The notes under the pieces: model-generated
Databases searched by the model: none
What the model was told of the DNA's origin: nothing
The model's input: the letters and a program-made list of their open reading frames with translations, nothing else
Shown here: piece by piece, positions 31,981 through 40,697 of the stretch
How positions within the stretch are numbered: position 1 is the first letter of the stretch
Layout: each line of letters opens with the position of its first letter
Assembly: GCF_014648695.1 (NCBI RefSeq)
Contig: NZ_BMRP01000030.1
Span: 1-64,000, forward strand
DNA: 64,000 nucleotides
Source of the DNA: Streptomyces albospinus
Lineage (GTDB): Bacteria; Actinomycetota; Actinomycetes; Streptomycetales; Streptomycetaceae
Direction: 5' to 3'
Program-made: the position numbers and the translations under genes

Positions 31981-33210
31981 GTGAACCAACTGATGTCCCG
32001 CGATGCCGACCACCCTCATGCCCCCGACCTCGCCGGCACCCTCCCCGAGGAACTGGTCCCCGAACTCACCGCGTTCCGCCGCGACTTGCACCGGCACCCG
32101 GAGCTCGGCAACCAGGAGTTCCGGACCACCGCGGCGATCAAGGACCGCCTGGAGCGGGCCGGGCTGCACCCCCGGATCCTCGCCACCGGCACCGGCCTCA
32201 TCTGTGACATCGGTACGGACACCGGCGCCGGCGACCTGCTCGCCCTGCGCGCGGACATCGACGCCCTCCCCATCCCCGACACCAAGACCGTCGGCTACGC
32301 CTCCACGATCCCCGGCCGGGCGCACGCCTGCGGACACGACGTGCACACCACCGTCGTCCTCGGCGCGGGCCTGGTCCTCGCCGACCTGGCCCGGTCCGGC
32401 CGGCTGCCGCGCCCCGTGCGCCTGATCTTCCAGCCCGCCGAGGAAGTCCTCCCCGGCGGCGCCGCCGACGCCATCGAGTCCGACGTCCTGGAAGGCGTCG
32501 GCCGGATCCTCGCCGTCCACTGCGACCCGCGCGTCGACGCCGGCCGGATCGGGCTCCGTACGGGAGCGATCACCTCCGCCTGCGACCGCCTGGAGGTCGA
32601 ACTCGACGGCCCCGGCGGCCACACCGCCCGCCCGCACCTGACGACGGACATGGTCACCGCGGCGTCGCGGGTGGCCCTCGACGTGCCGGCCCTCATCGGC
32701 CGCCGGGTCGACGCGCGGTCCGGTCTCTCCGTCACCTGGGGCCGCCTGGAGTCCGGCCACGCCTGCAACGTCATCCCGCAGCGCGCCGAACTCTCCGGCA
32801 CCGTCCGCTGCCTGGACCTGGACACCTGGCGCCGGGCCCCCGACCTCGTGCACGCCGCGATCGACGAGGTCGCGACGCTGCACGGCGCCAAGTCCCAGAT
32901 CAACTACGTCCGCGGCGTCCCCCCGGTCGTCAACGAGCCCGCCAGCACCCAGCTCCTCCACGACGCCATGGCCGCCCGCCGCGGCAGCGCCGCCGTCGAG
33001 GACACCGAACAGTCCCTCGGTGGCGAGGACTTCTCCTGGTACCTCGAACACGTCCCGGGCGCCATGGCCCGCCTCGGCGTCCGCCCGCCCGGCGAGCTGA
33101 GCCGCCTCGACCTCCACCGCGGCGACTTCGACGTCGACGAACGCGCGATCGCCGTCGGCGTGGAGCTGTTCACCGCCGCGGCCCTTCTGGACGGGGACCG
33201 CCCGGCCTGA
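31981..33210 (+). CDS. M20 family amidohydrolase
   Basis: A 409-residue M20D-type peptidase/amidohydrolase with a di-metal site: RRDLHRHPELGNQEF, LALRADIDALPIPD, HACGHDVHTTVVLGAG, LIFQPAEEVLPGGA, and SLGGEDFSWYLEHVPGAMARLGVR near the C terminus, with a dimerisation insert in between (GGHTARPHL). Family members cleave N-acyl amino acids or similar amides in the cytosol; the substrate is unknown. GTG 31981 has no Shine-Dalgarno sequence, and ATG 31993 is an alternative; a leaderless message is likely. It stands alone between the wall-polymer operon and the nucleoside transporter. Confidence 0.9.
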   Translation: MNQLMSRDADHPHAPDLAGTLPEELVPELTAFRRDLHRHPELGNQEFRTTAAIKDRLERAGLHPRILATGTGLICDIGTDTGAGDLLALRADIDALPIPDTKTVGYASTIPGRAHACGHDVHTTVVLGAGLVLADLARSGRLPRPVRLIFQPAEEVLPGGAADAIESDVLEGVGRILAVHCDPRVDAGRIGLRTGAITSACDRLEVELDGPGGHTARPHLTTDMVTAASRVALDVPALIGRRVDARSGLSVTWGRLESGHACNVIPQRAELSGTVRCLDLDTWRRAPDLVHAAIDEVATLHGAKSQINYVRGVPPVVNEPASTQLLHDAMAARRGSAAVEDTEQSLGGEDFSWYLEHVPGAMARLGVRPPGELSRLDLHRGDFDVDERAIAVGVELFTAAALLDGDRPA

Positions 33211-33288
33211 TCACCGCCTGTCCGCGCCCCGTTGCCCTGCGCCATGTCACCGAGGGTGGATGGCGTGTGACGTTCCGCGGTCGCGGGT

Positions 33289-33306
33289 GGCTGACACTTG
33301 TCAGCC
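33289..33306. promoter_or_regulatory. 18-bp palindrome between the amidohydrolase and bmpA genes
   Basis: GGCTGACA (33289-33296), ct, TGTCAGCC (33299-33306): perfect 8-bp arms with a 2-base centre, too tight for a stable hairpin and therefore operator-like. It lies 140 bases upstream of the transporter lipoprotein start and about 80 bases after the amidohydrolase stop. The protein it binds is unknown. Confidence 0.4.
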
Positions 33307-33382
33307 GCCCGCTCTTGTTTCCGTTCCGCGTCCTGGGAGACGAAGTGATAACGGCCACGCATTGGAGGGTTTTGCGCCGGGT

Positions 33383-33394
33383 CTACGCGCGTTA
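33383..33394. promoter_or_regulatory. Nucleoside-regulon box 1 (upstream of bmpA)
   Basis: CTACGCGCGTTA matches CTACGCGCGTAG at 10 of 12 positions. It lies between a possible -35 (TTTTGC, 33370-33375) and a possible -10 (TAATCT, 33393-33398) with a 17-base spacer, a position suited to repression. The transporter lipoprotein gene starts 52 bases downstream. Confidence 0.6.
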
Positions 33395-33445
33395 ATCTCC
33401 CGGCAGTCAGCGTCGAAGGAGGCGCTACGAGTCGAAGGGGCCCTC

Positions 33446-34483
33446 GTGCACCGGGTATCCAAGATCGTTGCCGCGGGCATTGCCACCGCGGCCCTCACCG
33501 CCTCGCTCAGCGCCTGCGGCGCGTCGTCCACCGAGTCCGGCAGCAAGGACAAGGGCGTCGGGCTCGCCTTCGACGTCGGCGGCCGGGACGACCACTCGTT
33601 CAACGAGGCGGCGTCTCGCGGCGTGGACAAGGCCCAGAAGGACTTCGGCGAGAAGTCCAAGCTGATGACCGCCAAGAACGGCGAGACCGAGGCGGACCGC
33701 GAGCAGCGGCTGTCCTCGCTGGCCGAGGCGGGCTACAACCCCGTCATCGGGGTCGGCTTCAACTACGGCAACTCCGTCAACAAGGTCGCCAAGCAGTACC
33801 CGAACACCACCTTCGGCGTCGTCGACTCCCCCTCCCAGGCCAAGAACGTCTACGGCATGGTCTTCGCCGAGCAGGAGGGCTCCTACCTCGCCGGTGTCGC
33901 CGCCGCGCTCAAGAGCAAGACCCACCAGGTCGGCTTCATCGGCGGTGTGAACAACGCGCTGATCCAGAAGTTCCAGGCCGGCTTCGAGCAGGGCGTCCGG
34001 GACACCGACCCCAAGGCGAAGGTCACCTCCGAGTACCTCTACGCCAACGACGACAAGGGCTTCAACGACCCGGCCGCCGCGAAGGGCAAGGCCAAGGGCA
34101 TGCTCGACGCCGGTATCGACGTCATCTACACCGCGGCCGGCCAGTCCGGCAACGGCTCGATCGAGACGGTCGCCGGCAAGAAGGGCACCTGGGCGATCGG
34201 CGTCGACTCCGACCAGTACCTCCAGCCGGGCCTGGCCCAGTACAAGAGCTCGATCCTCACCTCGGTGATGAAGAACGTCGACGTGGCGGTGTACGACCTG
34301 ATCAAGAGCGTGCACGACAAGAAGCCGCTGACCGGGAACAAGAGCTACACGCTCAAGGACGACGGCGTGCGCCTGTCCACCTCGGGCGGCTTCATCGACG
34401 ACATCCAGGCCAAGATCGACGAGGCGAAGAAGAAGATCGCTTCGGGTCAGGTGAAGGTCAGCGAAACCCCCGCCAAGCAGTAA
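33446..34483 (+). CDS. BmpA/PnrA-type nucleoside ABC transporter substrate-binding lipoprotein
   Basis: A 345-residue lipoprotein with lipobox SLSACG (lipidated C24). The BMP-domain pattern is clear: GLAFDVGGRDDHSFNEAASRGVDKAQKDFG, NPVIGVGFNYGNSVNKVAKQYP, FGVVDSP, GMVFAEQEGSYLAGVAAALKSKTHQVGFIGG, DVIYTAAGQSGNGSIE and WAIGVDSDQYLQPG. Relatives bind purine and other nucleosides at the cell surface. GTG 33446 has AAGGGG five bases upstream. It leads the transporter gene set; a strong hairpin after it (34491-34532) may set its expression above the membrane subunits. Confidence 0.93.
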   Translation: MHRVSKIVAAGIATAALTASLSACGASSTESGSKDKGVGLAFDVGGRDDHSFNEAASRGVDKAQKDFGEKSKLMTAKNGETEADREQRLSSLAEAGYNPVIGVGFNYGNSVNKVAKQYPNTTFGVVDSPSQAKNVYGMVFAEQEGSYLAGVAAALKSKTHQVGFIGGVNNALIQKFQAGFEQGVRDTDPKAKVTSEYLYANDDKGFNDPAAAKGKAKGMLDAGIDVIYTAAGQSGNGSIETVAGKKGTWAIGVDSDQYLQPGLAQYKSSILTSVMKNVDVAVYDLIKSVHDKKPLTGNKSYTLKDDGVRLSTSGGFIDDIQAKIDEAKKKIASGQVKVSETPAKQ

Positions 34484-34490
34484 GGTCTCT

Positions 34491-34532
34491 CCAGCCCGGC
34501 GCGGCGGCCATCAGGCCGTCGCGCCGGGCTGG
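34491..34532 (+). terminator. Strong intra-operon hairpin after bmpA (partial terminator or mRNA stabiliser)
   Basis: 19-bp arms, 34491-34509 and 34514-34532, pair with one G-U around the 4-base loop atca, starting 8 bases after the bmpA stop. The rest of the transporter genes follow on the same strand, so it probably acts as an attenuating or protective structure rather than a complete stop. Confidence 0.75.
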
Positions 34533-34579
34533 CGGCCGGAGCAACCCGGCAGCTCATTCGGCTTTTTTCGGCGCCAACA

Positions 34580-34591
34580 CTACGCGCGTAG
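34580..34591. promoter_or_regulatory. Nucleoside-regulon box 2 (upstream of the transporter ATPase)
   Basis: Exact CTACGCGCGTAG, enclosed by a wider inverted pair GCGCCAAC (34571-34578) and GTTGGCGC (34598-34605). It lies after the intra-operon hairpin, implying a second, separately controlled promoter for the ATPase and permease genes. Confidence 0.75.
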
Positions 34592-34717
34592 CGCGGAGTT
34601 GGCGCGATATCTTCACCTCTCCGCTCCTTCGTACCACTCCCTGTCCCCCGAGGAGAGTGCGCCATCAAAGCGTCCAGCAGCCCCCAGGCAGACAGCGCCC
34701 CCGCCGCGGCACCGGCG

Positions 34718-36292
34718 GTGGAACTCCGCGGGATCACCAAGCGGTTCCCGGGAGTCGTCGCCAACCACGACATCGACATCACCATCCACCGCGCCACCGT
34801 GCACGCGCTGGTCGGCGAGAACGGCGCAGGCAAGTCCACGCTGATGAAGATCCTCTACGGCATGCAGAAGCCGGACGAGGGCACCATCAGCATCGACGGC
34901 GAAAAGGTCAGCTTCCACAGCCCGGCCGACGCCATCGCCCGCAACATCGGCATGGTGCACCAGCACTTCATGCTCGCCGACAACCTCACCGTCCTGGAGA
35001 ACATCGTTCTCGGCGGTGAGAAGCTGCACGGCATCGGTGCCAGGGCCCGCGCCGAGATCATCAGGATCTCCGACCGCTACGGCCTCGGGGTCCGTCCCGA
35101 CGTCCTCGTCGAGGACCTCGGCGTCGCCGACCGCCAGCGCGTGGAGATCCTCAAGGTCCTCTACCGCGGTGCTCGTACCCTCATCCTCGACGAGCCGACC
35201 GCGGTCCTGGTCCCGCAGGAGGTCGATGCGCTCTTCGACAACCTGCGGGAGCTCAAGGCCGAGGGCCTGGCCGTCATCTTCATCTCGCACAAGCTGGGCG
35301 AGGTGCTCTCGGTCGCCGACGACATCACGGTCATCCGGCGCGGCACCACAGTCGCCTCCGTCGTCCCCGGCGAGACCACTCCCAAGCAGCTCGCCGAGCT
35401 GATGGTCGGTAGCGAACTGCCCTCGCCGCAGACCGGCGAGTCCACCGTCACGGACGTGGAGATGCTGAAGGTCGAAGGGCTGCGGCTGAGCACCGCCGAC
35501 GCGGAGGGGGTGGCGCGCACCGTCCTGGACGATGTGTCGCTGACCATCCACAAGGGCGAGGTCCTGGGCATCGCGGGTGTGGAGGGCAACGGCCAGGCCG
35601 AACTGGTCGAGGCCATCATGGGCATGCGCGACCCCGACGGCGGCACCATCACGCTGGACGGCGTCGACATCAGCCATCTGCCCACCCGCACCCGGCGCGA
35701 GGACGGCATCGGCTACATCCCCGAGGACCGCCACCGGCACGGCCTGCTGCTGGAGGCCCCCCTGTGGGAGAACCGCATCCTGGGCCATGTCACCGAAAAG
35801 CCCAACGCCAAGGGCAGGCTGCTCGACCTGAAGGCCGCCCGTGCCGACACCGAGCGAATAGTCGCCGAGTACGACGTCCGTACCCCCGGCATCGAGGTCA
35901 CCGCGGCCTCGCTCTCCGGCGGCAACCAGCAGAAGCTGATCGTCGGCCGGGAGATGAGCCACCACCCCAAGCTGCTGATCGCCGCGCACCCCACCCGGGG
36001 CGTGGACGTCGGCGCCCAGGCACAGATCTGGGACCAGATCCGCGCCGCCCGCCACGAAGGTCTCGCCGTGCTGCTGATCTCGGCCGACCTGGACGAGCTG
36101 ATCGGCCTGTCCGACAGCCTGCGGGTGATGTACCGCGGCCGACTCGTCGCGGACGCGGACCCCGCCACCATCACCCCGGAGGAGCTGGGCTCGGCCATGA
36201 CCGGTGCCGCCAGCGGCCATCTCACCGATTCCGACGGCGGCACCGCCGCCGACCCGGAGCCGCGCCCGTCCCAGGAGGGAGAGTCCGAGTGA
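34718..36292 (+). CDS. BmpA-type nucleoside ABC transporter ATPase (two nucleotide-binding domains)
   Basis: A duplicated ABC ATPase. NBD1: LVGENGAGKSTLMKIL (Walker A), LILDEPTAVLVPQEVDALF (Walker B), FISHKLGEVL. NBD2: GVEGNGQAELVEAIMG replaces a canonical Walker A, normal for RbsA/NupO-like proteins, with LSGGNQQKLIVGREM as signature. The first standard start is GTG 34718, with no ribosome site. In frame upstream, an ATC at 34664 sits 8 bases after GAGGAG and would add 18 residues (KASSSPQADSAPAAAPA), where relatives have ATG. Either a rare ATC start is used or the start was lost. It overlaps the next gene (GTGA). Confidence 0.92.
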   Translation: MELRGITKRFPGVVANHDIDITIHRATVHALVGENGAGKSTLMKILYGMQKPDEGTISIDGEKVSFHSPADAIARNIGMVHQHFMLADNLTVLENIVLGGEKLHGIGARARAEIIRISDRYGLGVRPDVLVEDLGVADRQRVEILKVLYRGARTLILDEPTAVLVPQEVDALFDNLRELKAEGLAVIFISHKLGEVLSVADDITVIRRGTTVASVVPGETTPKQLAELMVGSELPSPQTGESTVTDVEMLKVEGLRLSTADAEGVARTVLDDVSLTIHKGEVLGIAGVEGNGQAELVEAIMGMRDPDGGTITLDGVDISHLPTRTRREDGIGYIPEDRHRHGLLLEAPLWENRILGHVTEKPNAKGRLLDLKAARADTERIVAEYDVRTPGIEVTAASLSGGNQQKLIVGREMSHHPKLLIAAHPTRGVDVGAQAQIWDQIRAARHEGLAVLLISADLDELIGLSDSLRVMYRGRLVADADPATITPEELGSAMTGAASGHLTDSDGGTAADPEPRPSQEGESE

Positions 36293-37395
36293 AGAAGCCC
36301 GACAAGAACAAGCTGATCCTGGGCATCGCCGCGCCGGTTCTGGCGATCATCGCCGCACTGGCCATCACCTCGGTGATCATCCTGGTCACCGGCAAGGACC
36401 CGATCCACGCCTACATGGTGATGGCCGACTTCGGCTCCAAGAGCGACAGCCAGGTCTGGATCATCAACAAGGCGGTCCCGTACTACCTGTCCGCGCTGGC
36501 CGTCGCCATCGGCTTCCGGATGAACCTCTTCAACATCGGCGTCGACGGCCAGTACCGCATCGCGGCGTTCTTCGCCGCGGTGGTCGGCGGTGCGCTCACG
36601 CTCCCCGGCTTCCTCCAGATCCCGCTGATCATCATCGTCGCGATGCTGGTCGGCTCGGTCTGGGCGGGCATCGCGGGTCTGCTGAAGACCACCCGCGGTG
36701 TCAGCGAGGTGATCACCACGATCATGCTGAACGCCATCGCGGCGGCCGTCATCGGCTACTTCCTCCAGGACGGCCGGCTCGCGGTCAAGGACGGCAACCT
36801 CTTCCACACGCCGAACCTCCCGGCCTCCAGCCACTTCTTCACCCTCCCCACCACGCCCGCCCCCATCGACGGCTTCGTCGTCGTCGCCGTCGTCGTCGGC
36901 TGCGTGTACTGGTTCGTGCTCAACCGCACCCGCTTCGGCTTCGACCTCCGTACGGTCGGCCAGTCCGAGTCCGCGGCCGAGGCCAGCGGCGTCAGCGTCA
37001 AGCGGATGATCGTCACCTCCATGCTGCTGTCCGGCGCCGCCGCGGGTCTGATCGGCATGCCGACACTGCTCGGAACCTCGTACAACTACGGCACCGACTT
37101 CCCCATCGGCATCGGCTTCACCGGCATCGCCATCGCGCTGCTGGGCCGCAACCACCCGGTCGGGATGGCCGCCGCAGCGCTGCTGTGGGGCTTCCTCGAA
37201 CGCACCGGCACCCAGCTCGAATTCGAGAACTACCAGCAGGAGATCGTCGGCGTGATGCAGGGCGTCATCGTGCTCTGTGTCGTCATCGCCTACGAACTCG
37301 TGCGGCGATACGGCCTCAGACTCCAGCAGCGGCAGGTCGGCGCGGAACTCGCCGCCCAGGCCCGTAAGACCGAGAAGGCGGAGGTGTCCGCGTGA
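36289..37395 (+). CDS. Nucleoside ABC transporter permease, first subunit
   Basis: A 368-residue BPD_transp_2-type permease with about ten helices. Family marks are GFRMNLFNIGVDGQYRIAAFFAAVVGG, TTRGVSEVITTIMLNAIA, LRTVGQSESAAEASGVSVKRMIV and GTDFPIGIGFTGIAIALLGRNHPVGM. It forms the translocation pore with the next gene product. GTG 36289 overlaps the ATPase stop by four bases and has GGAGGGAGA upstream. Confidence 0.93.
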   Translation: MKKPDKNKLILGIAAPVLAIIAALAITSVIILVTGKDPIHAYMVMADFGSKSDSQVWIINKAVPYYLSALAVAIGFRMNLFNIGVDGQYRIAAFFAAVVGGALTLPGFLQIPLIIIVAMLVGSVWAGIAGLLKTTRGVSEVITTIMLNAIAAAVIGYFLQDGRLAVKDGNLFHTPNLPASSHFFTLPTTPAPIDGFVVVAVVVGCVYWFVLNRTRFGFDLRTVGQSESAAEASGVSVKRMIVTSMLLSGAAAGLIGMPTLLGTSYNYGTDFPIGIGFTGIAIALLGRNHPVGMAAAALLWGFLERTGTQLEFENYQQEIVGVMQGVIVLCVVIAYELVRRYGLRLQQRQVGAELAAQARKTEKAEVSA

Positions 37396-38684
37396 GCACG
37401 AACCTCACGGCTCCGGTCGACCAGAGCCCCACCCACCAGCCCAAGCCCAAGGCCTCCCGGGCCAAACTCAGCTACCCCCAGGTCCTGCTGATCATCGCGG
37501 GCGCCCTGGTCCTGCTGTCCCTGCTGCGGGTCGTCACCGGCGCCACCAACCTGACCGAGTCCGGCCAGTACACCGCCGCGCTCAACGCCGCGGTGCCGAT
37601 CGGCCTGGCCGGTCTCGGCGGCCTGTGGGCCGAGCGCTCCGGCGTCATCAACATCGGCCTCGAAGGCATGATGATGCTCGGCACCTTCTCCGCGGGCGCG
37701 GTCGGCTGGCAGCACGGCCCCTGGGCCGCGGCGCTGGCCGGCATCGTCGGTGGCGCGCTCGGCGGACTGCTGCACGCGGTCGTCACCGTCACCTTCGGCG
37801 TCGACCACATCATCTCCGGCGTCGCCATCAACATCATGGCGCTCGGCCTGACCCAGTTCCTCGCCAAGCTGCTGTTCGGCGCGGACGGCAGCGCGGCGGC
37901 GACCGCCGGCGGCAACGACAAGCAGTCGCCACCGATGCACGACATGCCGACGTTCACCGTCCCGGGACTCTCCGGCTGGCTCCAATCCATCGAGCATCAC
38001 CACTGGTTCCTGGTCTCCGACGTCGCCGGCATCCTCGGTTCCCTGGTCACCAACGTCTCCTGGCTGACCCTGCTGACCGTCGGCCTCTTCGTGCTCAGCT
38101 TCTTCGTCCTGTGGCGTTCCGCCTTCGGTCTGCGGCTGCGCTCCTGCGGCGAGGGTCCGATCGCGGCCGAGTCGCTGGGCGTCAACGTCTACCGCTACAA
38201 GTACGCGGCGGTGACCGTCTCCGGCGCGCTGGCCGGCCTCGGCGGCGCGTTCCTCGCGATCTACGTGCACATCTACCAGGACGGCCAGACCGGTGGCCGC
38301 GGCTATATCGGCCTCGCCACCATGATCTTCGGCAACTGGCGGCCGGGCGGCGTCGCCATGGGCGCCGGCCTGTTCGGCTTCATGGACGCGCTCCAGCTGC
38401 GCGGCGGCGGCCCCACCGTCCACGCGCTGCTGCTTCTGCTCGCCGTTCTGCTGGTCGGCCTGGCGCTGTGGAAGCTGCGCGGCGGGCAGCGTGTCCAGGC
38501 CGTGATCAGCCTGGTCGCCGCCGCGCTGCTCGGCGTCTGGTACGCCACCACCGATACGGTGCCGCTGGAGATCGTCGGCGTCGCGCCGTACATCGCCACG
38601 CTGCTGGTGCTTTCGTTGGCCGCACAGCGACTGCGGGTACCGAAGGCCATCGGCAAGATCTACAGAAGAGGTCAAGGCAAGTGA
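37392..38684 (+). CDS. Nucleoside ABC transporter permease, second subunit
   Basis: A 430-residue BPD_transp_2-type permease. ALNAAVPIGLAGLGGLWAERSGVINIGLEGMMMLGTFSAGAVG is the classic second-permease signature of BmpA-type importers; VDHIISGVAINIMALGLTQFL, LRSCGEGPIAAESLGVNVYRYKY and GRGYIGLATMIFGNWRPGGVAMGAGLFGFMDALQLR follow. The periplasmic-side insertion with TAGGNDKQSPPMHDMPTF is longer than usual. GTG 37392 overlaps the previous stop (GTGA), and its own stop overlaps the deaminase start, so the transporter and cytidine deaminase are translationally coupled. Confidence 0.93.
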   Translation: MSTNLTAPVDQSPTHQPKPKASRAKLSYPQVLLIIAGALVLLSLLRVVTGATNLTESGQYTAALNAAVPIGLAGLGGLWAERSGVINIGLEGMMMLGTFSAGAVGWQHGPWAAALAGIVGGALGGLLHAVVTVTFGVDHIISGVAINIMALGLTQFLAKLLFGADGSAAATAGGNDKQSPPMHDMPTFTVPGLSGWLQSIEHHHWFLVSDVAGILGSLVTNVSWLTLLTVGLFVLSFFVLWRSAFGLRLRSCGEGPIAAESLGVNVYRYKYAAVTVSGALAGLGGAFLAIYVHIYQDGQTGGRGYIGLATMIFGNWRPGGVAMGAGLFGFMDALQLRGGGPTVHALLLLLAVLLVGLALWKLRGGQRVQAVISLVAAALLGVWYATTDTVPLEIVGVAPYIATLLVLSLAAQRLRVPKAIGKIYRRGQGK

Positions 38685-39076
38685 TCACACCTCCCGACTG
38701 GGAGTCACTGCGGACGCAGGCCCGGGACGCGATGTCCCGGGCCTACGCCCCGTATTCCGGCTATCCCGTCGGCGCCGCCGCCCTCGTGGACGACGGCCGC
38801 ACGGTCACCGGCTGCAACGTCGAGAACGCCTCGTACGGCCTCGGGCTGTGCGCCGAGTGCGGGCTGATCTCCGCGCTGTTCGCCGGCGGCGGGGGCCGGC
38901 TGACCGCCTTCACCTGCGTCGACGGCGCCGGCGAGCTGCTGGTCCCGTGCGGGCGCTGCCGCCAGCTGCTCTACGAGCACGGCGGCCCGGAGCTGCTGGT
39001 CGACACCGCGCTCGGCATCCGCCCGCTGGCCGAGCTGCTGCCCGACGCGTTCGGCCCCGGCCACCTGGCCCGGTAG
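38681..39076 (+). CDS. cdd: Cytidine deaminase
   Basis: A 131-residue homotetramer-type cytidine deaminase converting (deoxy)cytidine to (deoxy)uridine. AYAPYSGYPVGAAAL is the substrate loop, GCNVENASYG binds ribose, and zinc is held by C57 in CAECG (with catalytic E59) and C90/C93 in PCGRCRQLL. GTG 38681 overlaps the permease stop. The Gly-Gly loop AGGGGRL is slightly extended. Its position directly after the transporter indicates that imported cytidine is deaminated at once. Confidence 0.96.
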   Translation: MITPPDWESLRTQARDAMSRAYAPYSGYPVGAAALVDDGRTVTGCNVENASYGLGLCAECGLISALFAGGGGRLTAFTCVDGAGELLVPCGRCRQLLYEHGGPELLVDTALGIRPLAELLPDAFGPGHLAR

Positions 39077-39133
39077 CCACCCCCGGTATCCCCCCGGCGC
39101 CGTTGTTCCCGTCCCTTCTGGCCGCCGCCGGCT

Positions 39134-39145
39134 CTATGCGTGTAG
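39134..39145. promoter_or_regulatory. Nucleoside-regulon box 3 (upstream of deoA)
   Basis: CTATGCGTGTAG, 10 of 12 to CTACGCGCGTAG (two C-to-T changes). It is followed by a small hairpin GAACGGG/CCCGTTC (39145-39151, 39157-39163) just before the deoA ribosome site AAGGA. Confidence 0.55.
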
Positions 39146-39176
39146 AACGGGAGCTACCCGTTCGAAAGGAAGCCCC

Positions 39177-40454
39177 ATGGACGTCATCAGCGTCATCCGT
39201 ACCAAGCGCGACCGCGGAGAGCTGACCCCCGATCAGATCGACTGGGTGATCGACGCCTACACCCGTGGCGAGGTCGCCCACGAGCAGATGTCGTCCCTGG
39301 CGATGGCCATCTTCCTCAACGGCATGAACCGTACGGAGATCGCCCGCTGGACCGCCGCCATGATCGCCTCCGGCGAGCGGATGGACTTCTCGTCCCTGCC
39401 CCGCCCCACCGCCGACAAGCACTCCACCGGCGGCGTCGGCGACAAGATCACCCTCCCGCTCGCGCCGCTGGTCGCCGCCTGCGGCGCCGCCGTCCCGCAG
39501 CTCTCCGGCCGTGGCCTCGGTCACACCGGCGGCACCCTCGACAAGCTGGAGTCCATCCCCGGCTGGCGCGCGCAGCTGAGCAACGACGAGATGCTGGCCG
39601 TCCTCCGCGACGTCGGCTCGGTCATCTGCGCCGCGGGCGACGGGCTGGCCCCCGCCGACAAGAAGCTCTACGCCCTCCGCGACGTCACCGGCACCGTCGA
39701 GTCCATTCCGCTCATCGCCTCCTCGATCATGTCCAAGAAGATCGCCGAGGGCACCGGCTCGCTCGTCCTGGACGTCAAGGTCGGCTCCGGCGCGTTCATG
39801 AAGAACATCGACGACGCCCGGGAACTCGCCTCCACCATGGTCGGGTTGGGCAGCGACCACGGCGTGAAGACGGTCGCCCTGCTCACCGACATGGCCACCC
39901 CGCTCGGCCTCACCGCGGGCAACGCCCTCGAAGTCCGCGAATCCGTCGAGGTATTGGACGGCGGCGGCCCGCAGGACGTCATCGACCTCACCCTCGCCCT
40001 CGCCCGCGAGATGCTGGACGCGGCCGGCCTGAAGGACGCCGACCCGGCCAAGGCGCTCGCCGACGGCTCCGCCATGGACCACTGGCGCCGCATGATCACC
40101 GCCCAGGGCGGCGACCCGGACGCGGCCCTCCCGGTCGCCCGCGAGACCCACATCGTGACCGCCCCCTCCACCGGTGTGCTCCAGACCCTCGACGCGTACG
40201 CGGTCGGCCTCGCCGCCTGGCGCCTGGGCGCCGGCCGGGCCCGCAAGGAGGACCCGGTGCAGGCCGGCGCGGGCATCGAGCTGCACGCCAAGCCGGGAGA
40301 CGCGGTGACGGCCGGCCAGCCGCTGCTCACCCTCCACACCGACACCCCGGAGAAGTTCGACTACGCGCTCGCGGCGCTGGAGGGCGGGGTGGAGATCGGG
40401 GCGGCGGACGCGGGCTTCACGGCCTCGCCGGTGGTGCTGGAGCGGATCGGCTGA
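39177..40454 (+). CDS. deoA: Thymidine phosphorylase
   Basis: A 425-residue pyrimidine-nucleoside phosphorylase cleaving thymidine (and deoxyuridine) to base and deoxyribose 1-phosphate. The phosphate-binding loop is KHSTGGVGDK (residues 81-90); SGRGLGHTGGTLDKLESIPG is the family signature, followed by SSIMSKKIAEGTGSLVLDVKVGSGAFMK. The C-terminal PYNP domain ends GAADAGFTASPVVLERIG. Start ATG 39177 has AAGGA at good spacing. It is 100 bases after cdd but has its own box at 39134-39145, so it can be read with the transporter or on its own. Confidence 0.96.
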   Translation: MDVISVIRTKRDRGELTPDQIDWVIDAYTRGEVAHEQMSSLAMAIFLNGMNRTEIARWTAAMIASGERMDFSSLPRPTADKHSTGGVGDKITLPLAPLVAACGAAVPQLSGRGLGHTGGTLDKLESIPGWRAQLSNDEMLAVLRDVGSVICAAGDGLAPADKKLYALRDVTGTVESIPLIASSIMSKKIAEGTGSLVLDVKVGSGAFMKNIDDARELASTMVGLGSDHGVKTVALLTDMATPLGLTAGNALEVRESVEVLDGGGPQDVIDLTLALAREMLDAAGLKDADPAKALADGSAMDHWRRMITAQGGDPDAALPVARETHIVTAPSTGVLQTLDAYAVGLAAWRLGAGRARKEDPVQAGAGIELHAKPGDAVTAGQPLLTLHTDTPEKFDYALAALEGGVEIGAADAGFTASPVVLERIG

Positions 40455-40475
40455 CCCAGGCGTTCTCGCCCGACG

Positions 40476-40697
40476 TCAGGCGCGGAACTCCCCGTTCCTG
40501 ACCGCGGAGACGAACGAGGCCCACCCCGCCGCCGAAACGACGACCACGTCCCCGTCCGGAACCTTGCTGTCCCGGACGGGGACGACGCCGTGGGCTTCTA
40601 TGTGGGCGGGGGAGAATTCGAGGCACTGTCCGCCGTCGCCGCCGCTGTAGGACGACTTGATCCACTCGACGTCCGAAAGATCGAAGCCAGTGCTCAT
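40476..40697 (-). CDS. DUF397 protein
   Basis: A 73-residue DUF397 protein: WIKSSYSGGDGGQCLEFSPAHI, VPVRDSKVPDGDVVVVSAAGWASFVSAVRNGEF. Such proteins are encoded next to DUF5753-type XRE regulators in Streptomyces and in several cases bind or counteract them. Its start overlaps the stop of the degraded regulator (ATGA). With the regulator lacking its HTH, the pair is unlikely to work as normal. Confidence 0.9.
   Translation of the reverse strand: MSTGFDLSDVEWIKSSYSGGDGGQCLEFSPAHIEAHGVVPVRDSKVPDGDVVVVSAAGWASFVSAVRNGEFRA

Noticed and set aside
30745..33117. 790-codon minus-strand frame across the GT52-like and amidohydrolase genes
   Set aside because: It crosses two real genes and an intergenic region; composition is Gly/Ala/Asp/Val typical of antisense high-GC frames.
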